Below are positions 58,601-64,000 of a DNA stretch of 64,000 nt, piece after piece; within the stretch, counting starts at the first letter, position 1, and every line of letters begins with the position of its first letter. Origin of the DNA: Cercis canadensis (lineage: Eukaryota; Streptophyta; Magnoliopsida; Fabales; Fabaceae). The stretch lies in assembly GCA_003255065.1 (NCBI GenBank), contig QAOA01008053.1, forward strand, positions 125,974 through 189,973. The letters are read 5' to 3'. The translations under genes were made by a program, and so were the position numbers. A model generated the notes under the pieces. The model worked only from the letters and a program-made list of their open reading frames with translations, had not been told where the DNA came from and did no database searches.

Positions 58601-60045
58601 TGTTACATAAAAAGTGAACGCAAGTGCATGTGTCGTAAGCAAGTAATAAAGAAATGAGATAAAGTATCGTCTCACGGAGACTATGGCTACTAAGTACCAA
58701 AATTATGTGTATTCTAATTTTATCTAGACAATTGATAGGTGAATTATGATGATAATTAGATGCAAAATTGTAAACAAAGAGTAATAACTATAAAAGGAAT
58801 AAGAATATGGCGAGAAAGTATCTAGGATGTTGATTTCACTGTAGCTAGTCCGAATCTNAAGTGAACACAAGTGCATGTGTCGTAAGCAAGTAATAAAGAA
58901 ATGAGATAAAGTATCGTCTCACGGAGACTGTGGCTACTAAGTACCAAAATTATGTGTGTTCTAATTTTATCTAGACAATTGATAGGTGAATTATGATGAT
59001 AATTAGATGCAAAATTGTAAACAAAGAGTAATAACTATAAAAGGAATAAGAATATTGCGAGAAAGTATCTAGGATGTCGATTTCACCGTAGCTAGTCCGG
59101 ATCTTTATTCCTAATTCATTAATCAACAACGATCTCCCTAATTGTTAGCCAAAAACCCTAAGTTATTTATTAGCCTTTCCCAAGGTTAAACAAATATATT
59201 CCCAAACTATGAACCCACTATATTCCTATGTGAATTGCAAATAATTTAGGAATTCAATTCGTTCTATGGTTCTTTTTAATGGCTACATAAACCATAACGG
59301 TATATTCCTATCCCTTATGTAATTTATGTTCTTAATCCTTATGGTCTTCAATTACAACTAACCTTCGAGTATTATTATAATTACCAACTCATCTAAATTG
59401 ATGGCCAGTCAAACAAAAGCATTAAGTATGAAGATTAAAAAGTCAATTAAACAAGATGGTCTTTTGATCAATTCATTAGAAATTACAATCCACCCTAAGC
59501 TAGGCTACATCTCCACCCTAGATGGTGGAATTAGTTCATAATGAATGCAGAAAATAACTTCACACACAGATTAGCCATAAGTCACAAGAAGGAGATGAAG
59601 AAATAAACTATTGGATGTGACGATTCAATGCAGAAAATATCGATCTTCAAGCTTCAATCCTCTTCTCCTCTTGCCTCTTCTCTAAAAAGTGTGGAACCCT
59701 AATTTAGACTTTAAGAGTCCTATTTATAGGTCCTGGGAAGTTTAGGAAAAAATGGAATTAAAATAAAGTAGGAGTCCAGTGAAATTAGGAAGTTTAGAAG
59801 TCAAATCCCGAGTTGACTGTTGGGAGCTGCAGCCTTGGGTTTGGGCGCTACGGCGCCCTGGTTCTTTGCCTGGAGGGTGTTGCGGCTTCCTGATAGGGGG
59901 CTGCAACCTATGCGTTTCTGCCTGGAAGGGGCTGCAGTGCCCTACTCTCTGTTTGGTTCTGTTGATTTTTGCCATTAGGGCGCTGTGGCGCCTGGTTTAG
60001 GGGGATGCGGCACCCCAGTTTCTATCCCTAGTTTGAGATTTGCCA
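58601..60045. mobile_element. LTR family A copy, truncated, with assembly duplication
   Basis: It starts TGTTACATAAAAAGTGAACG after ACACC and is collinear with 62253-63460. An N at 58858 separates 246-bp near-identical copies (58612-58857, 58859-59104). The GC-rich tract is at 59820-60020. The last roughly 200 bp of the LTR is missing and the sequence runs into gypsy-like internal DNA. Confidence 0.75.
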
Positions 60046-62100
60046 GTCCTCTAGCAAAACAAAGAATTAAGCTAACAAAGTTAACAAAACTAACACATAT
60101 GAGTGACAACATAATTCTACTAACCAAATAGGTCTTAAGGATAAAAATTAATCATAGTTTAAGGAAAATTTATCAATCATGAAAGTGTATAAATTAATTC
60201 AAATGCAAGTTGTAACTCACTAATAATCTCCTTGAGTGTGTGTGTGTAACCTTTCACAAATGACCTCTTACACTATGAATAAGTTTATACATGCTCACTC
60301 AAGTAATTATACCTCTAAATAAAGCACATGAGGAACTCCATAGGCTAGCTTTTCATGTCACTCTCCACTAATGTAGGCTAGTCACAACATCAGAGATCAA
60401 AAGGGCTTTTCAAGATTATAATGAATGACTAAGGTTAAGGTGAGGTAAAGGATAATTAATGAGGTTCATTCACACATGACACAAAACCAATCTAGGCTTT
60501 TGGAGCCCTTCTTCACTAGTTTTCACCCAACTTTTTCACTTTGATTATTTTCCTCTTTTTTACTTGATTGTGCTTCTCTTCACTCTTTCTTTTCTTTGAA
60601 TGCTTGACTTCACCCCCAAACTTATTCTCTTTTAATGATCAAAGGGGTGTATCCATTTTTTTTTTCTTTTTCGAGTTAAGAAGCAGTAATCTAGATTTTT
60701 TCTTTTTCAAAGCTCAACACTCCTCCCATCCACCCTTATTTATCCATATGCTCTCAATACTTTTCCTAAACTGATAATGTGTCATGCATGCAAGGTCAGG
60801 AAAGTTATTCAAGGGTTAGGTTAAAGTAGGGGTGACAAAGAAAATGTTACAAGTAGGCTCAATTGAGGTGACTAGCGATAAAAATAATGTAAGGGTCGGC
60901 TTGAAAGGCTCAAACTATCCAAACAATGCCTAAATCATCTCCCTAATGTTGCATAGCCTAAGATTTCAGTTCAAGCGGCATTCAAACTAGTTCTAGAGTC
61001 CTATGAGGTCATATAAGTACTAAGCATGCCTAAACCTTTTTCAAATCAAGCAAAGAATGCAAATGCTTAGGGCTATGTGCTCAATATGTCAAGAAGATAC
61101 AAGTTAAGTCAAAAACTAGCACACGAATCACACATACACACAAACATAACATGCATCATTTTCCAAGAGCTATGAACAATTACAATTATTTTTAGCATTG
61201 TCGTAGATTTTGAAACTTCATTATCACTCAAAACAACACAAACTATATTGAAAAATCTACTAATTAAACATCCAAATAACAAAAAGAAAGTAAAGGCAAA
61301 ACAAAAGGAAGAACTTCAACATATTCCACCCCCAAACTTAAGACTAACATTGTCCTCAATGTTAAACAAATTAAAAGACAAAGTATAGAAAACTCCCCTG
61401 GATAAGAGATGGATCAATGTTCGGTTGGAATGGGAATGGGAATGAATGCTAAAATTTCACACCTGAAATTTAACAAAACTAAAGAAGAGTTAAACTTAAC
61501 ACATAACTAAAGACATAAGATAAATATCTAAGAAATCAATCAAAACAAAATGAAAGGAAGGGTTAAGAAAATGGGTTGCCTCCCAAAAAGTTCTTGTTTT
61601 ATAGTCCTCAGCCTGACTATCTCTGGAATAAATTAACCAGAATAAAAAATGGTAATAAAGGTCATTTGGAACTTCACTTCACTCTCTCTATGAACCTTAG
61701 ATTGTTGACCATTCTCCTTTAATCTCCATACTTCATTTCCATCACCATAGCAAGAAGATTTCTTGAGGTACTCCAAAAAAATCTTTTTGAATGAAGGTTT
61801 CTTCTTCTTTTTGTTTTTATGAAATTCAACTTGAGGTAAGGAACTAGCCACTTGCTTTATGGGGATTTTCTTATGTTGAAACTCTGAGTCAGGTGGCTTT
61901 TCCTTCTTAGACATCCCCTCAATGCAGGCTTCAATTGGTTTCTTTAAGAAGTTTGCTTGTGACACTTCTTTGGTGCTTTCCTCTATTGTGTCAATTTTGA
62001 AGCACCTCTTCTCTTCATCCGAGTGTTTAGTTTCCTTGAACACTTTGAAGGACACTTGATCACCTTGAACTCTCAAAATGAGTTGCCCTTTCTATACATC
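60046..62100 (-). mobile_element. Ty3/gypsy internal remnant (Tat/Athila-like), minus orientation
   Basis: Contains the recurrent plant gypsy words CCCCCAAACTTAAGAC...CATTGTCCTCAATG (61329-61362) and GGGTTGCCTCCCAAAAAGTTC (61572-61592; 21 bases span), and a minus-strand pol piece at 61633-62076. No RT, RNase H or integrase was seen. Between 60046 and 61320 it is non-coding. It abuts LTR A, which suggests LTR A belongs to this gypsy family. Confidence 0.6.
61633..62076 (-). pseudogene. gypsy gag-pol spacer fragment after protease
   Basis: A 147-codon frame starting MRVQGDQVSFKVFKETKHSD, followed by CFKIDTIEES. This resembles the segment just after the protease in Tat/Athila-type polyproteins (LRVxDExVTFxVFxAxK..., ECFxID). 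The remainder is Lys-rich and ends in a stop at 61633. Only the N-terminal third has recognisable similarity. Confidence 0.5.
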
Positions 62101-62252
62101 AATGAAATCTAAGGATAATCGTTGCAGTTAAACAAAAGGGTTAGAGATAATTGAATAAAAAATTCATGAACGATGTTATTTAACCTTATATTTTGATTTT
62201 GACACTTTTCAGCTTGGGAGTTTCCTTATAATTTATAAATGAGAATGGCACC
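62101..62252 (+). pseudogene. P450 intron segment, duplicated
   Basis: A second copy of 58448-58600, ending in the GCACC target duplicate (62248-62252) of the following LTR. Confidence 0.8.
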
Positions 62253-63671
62253 AGTTACGTAAAAAGTGAACACAAGTGCACGTGTCATAAGCAAGTAATA
62301 AAAAAATGAGATAAAGTATCGTCCCACGGAGATTGTGGCTACTAAGTACCAAAATTATGTGTATTCTAATTTTATCTAGACAATTGATAGGTGAATTATG
62401 ATGATAATTAGATGCAAAATTGTAAACAAAGAGTAATAACTATAAAAGGAATAAGAATATGGCGAGAAAGTATCTAGGATGTTGATTTCACTGTAGCTAG
62501 TCCGAATTTTTATTCCTAATTCATTAATCAACAACAATCTCCCTAATTGCTAGCCAAAAACCCTAAGTTATTTATTAGCCTTTCCTAAGGTTAAACAAAT
62601 ATATTCCCAAACTATGAACCCATTATATTCCTATGTGAATTGCAAATAATTTAGGAATTCAATTTGTTCTATGGTTCTTTTTAATGGCTACATAAACCAT
62701 AATGCTATATTCCTATCCCTTATGTAATTTATGTTCTTAATCCTTATGGTCTTCAATTACAATAACCTTCCAGTATTATTATAATTACCAACTCATCTAA
62801 ATTGCTGGCCAGTCAAACAGAAGCATTAAGTATGGAGATTAAAAAGTCAATTAAACAAGATGGTCTTTTGATCAATTCATTAGAAATTACAATCCACCCT
62901 AAGCTAGGCTACATCTCCACCCTAGATGGTGGAATTAGTTCATAATGAATGCAGAAAATAACTTTACACACAGATTAGCCATAAGTCACAAGAAGGAGAT
63001 GAAGAAATAAACTATTGGATGTGACGATTCGATGCCGAAAATATCGATCTTCAAGCTTCAATCATCTTCTCCTCTTCCCTCTTCTCTAAAAAGTGTAGAA
63101 CCCTAATTTAGACTTTAAGAGTCCTATTTATAGGTCCTAGGAAGTTTAGGAAAAAAAGAATTAAAATAAAGTAGGAGTCCTATTGAAATTAGGAAGTTTA
63201 GAAGTCAAATCCCGAGTTGACTGTCGGGGGCTGCAGCCTTGGGTTTGGGCGCTGCGGCGCCCTGGTTCTTTGCCTGGAGGGTGCTGTAGCCTCTGAGATT
63301 TTACTTAGAGGGGGCTGAGGCGCCTGGTATTGGGCGCTGCGTCACCCTACTCTCTGTTTGGTTCTGTTGATTTTTGCCATTAAGGCACTGCGGCGCTTGG
63401 TTTAGGGGGCTGCAGCACCCCAGCTTCTGTCCTCAGTTTGCTGATTCCTGACCATAGGGCGCTGCGGCGCCCAAGCTGCTGCCTCTATCCCAAATTTGCC
63501 AGAACTTGCTCTTTTTGACACCAAAAAGCACCAAAGTGACTTCCAAAGACTTCTAAAGTAAAAACCTATAAAAGAAACATTAATTCATAAGAATCAAACT
63601 TAAAATACCCTAGAACAAACAATTAACAAGGTAGATAAATACAAAATAAGAGGTATAAAATTGACTTATCA
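62253..63671. mobile_element. solo LTR, family A, in the P450 pseudogene intron
   Basis: A 1419-bp block from AGTTACGTAAAAAG (first base T changed to A) to GACTTATCA, with perfect 5-bp target duplicates GCACC at 62248-62252 and 63672-63676. The intact intron shows a single GCACC at 36756-36760. The GC-rich tract GGGCGCTGCGGCGCC recurs (63220-63480). Confidence 0.9.
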
Positions 63672-64000
63672 GCACCATCTCACCTCTCATCTCACTACCA
63701 CTAGGATTGTATGTAGGACTAGGCCCATCTTGCTTCAAGTCAAGAGATGTAGAGAATCATCCTCATCTTTTTTTAATGATAATTTGTTTGTTATGTTCAA
63801 TGAAATACTTATTCAATAAGTGATTCAACTTTTAATTGCTAGTAAGGATTAACACGTCGTTTCAAGAAAATTGGTAAAGCACTTGACGAAGTGTTGCAGA
63901 AGATAATTAGGAAGCATGAGTAGGGGCCTAGTACACAAATAGGCTGGAAGAACTTTATTGACATATTCCTCTCATTGATGCACCAAACTGTTGATTCTTA
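63672..64000 (+). pseudogene. P450 pseudogene intron end and exon 2 start, unit D (runs off the window)
   Basis: Intron sequence continues to 63845 and exon 2 homology begins at 63846 (GLTRRFKKIGKALDEVLQKI). The acceptor TATTAG of the intact gene is changed to TAGTAA, so the AG at the usual place is lost. An in-frame TAG follows RKHE at about 63919-63921. Non-functional. Confidence 0.9.

Overview
This is plant nuclear DNA, almost certainly from a eudicot. It is AT-rich, it carries Arabidopsis-type CCCTAAA telomere-like motifs, and its one intact two-exon gene is a CYP71-clan cytochrome P450. Nested LTR retrotransposons and CACTA and hAT DNA transposons make up most of the rest. I cannot name the species. 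A rosid is plausible from the protein sequences, but that is inference.

The host-gene core is a tandemly duplicated locus built from one unit: a CYP736A/CYP71-like P450 on the + strand facing a berberine-bridge-enzyme-like (BBE-like) flavoprotein oxidase on the - strand, tail to tail. Unit B (about 26.55-41.2 kb) is the only intact one, with P450 at 35877-37763 and BBE-like at 38107-39771. In unit A (about 8.66-26.2 kb) the P450 is deleted outright, and the BBE-like gene is dead: a 12.1-kb copia element sits in its signal peptide, and it also has a 2-nt deletion and a stop. Unit C (about 50.0-52.24 kb) keeps only a diverged BBE-like 3' fragment, a P450 promoter and about 18 P450 codons. Unit D (52.24 kb to the window end) holds a P450 pseudogene whose intron has swollen from 354 bp to about 5.5 kb.

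Layout: 1-2.6 kb has AT-rich intergenic DNA and a possible 5' region of a gene lying to the left. 2634-8656 is a minus-strand copia element with perfect TCTTA target duplications and a hAT element inside it. 8.66-26.2 kb is unit A, including a SIRE/Maximus-like copia (12472-24575) that itself hosts two solo LTRs. 26.55-41.2 kb is unit B, including CACTA element 1 (29384-34580) with its own nested solo LTR. 43483-49450 is CACTA element 2. 50-64 kb holds units C and D with a 3.5-kb insertion, two copies of LTR family A and a Ty3/gypsy remnant.

If the P450 and the BBE-like oxidase work together, the pair would be a compact two-enzyme specialised-metabolism module: P450 oxygenation at the ER, and bicovalent-FAD oxidation in the secretory pathway or outside the cell. 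That is inference from adjacency and repeated co-duplication.

A technical caveat matters to any user. There are 13 single-N positions, and at least seven separate near-identical direct copies of 150-370 bp. These look like unmerged contig overlaps, so several apparent tandem duplications are assembly artefacts.
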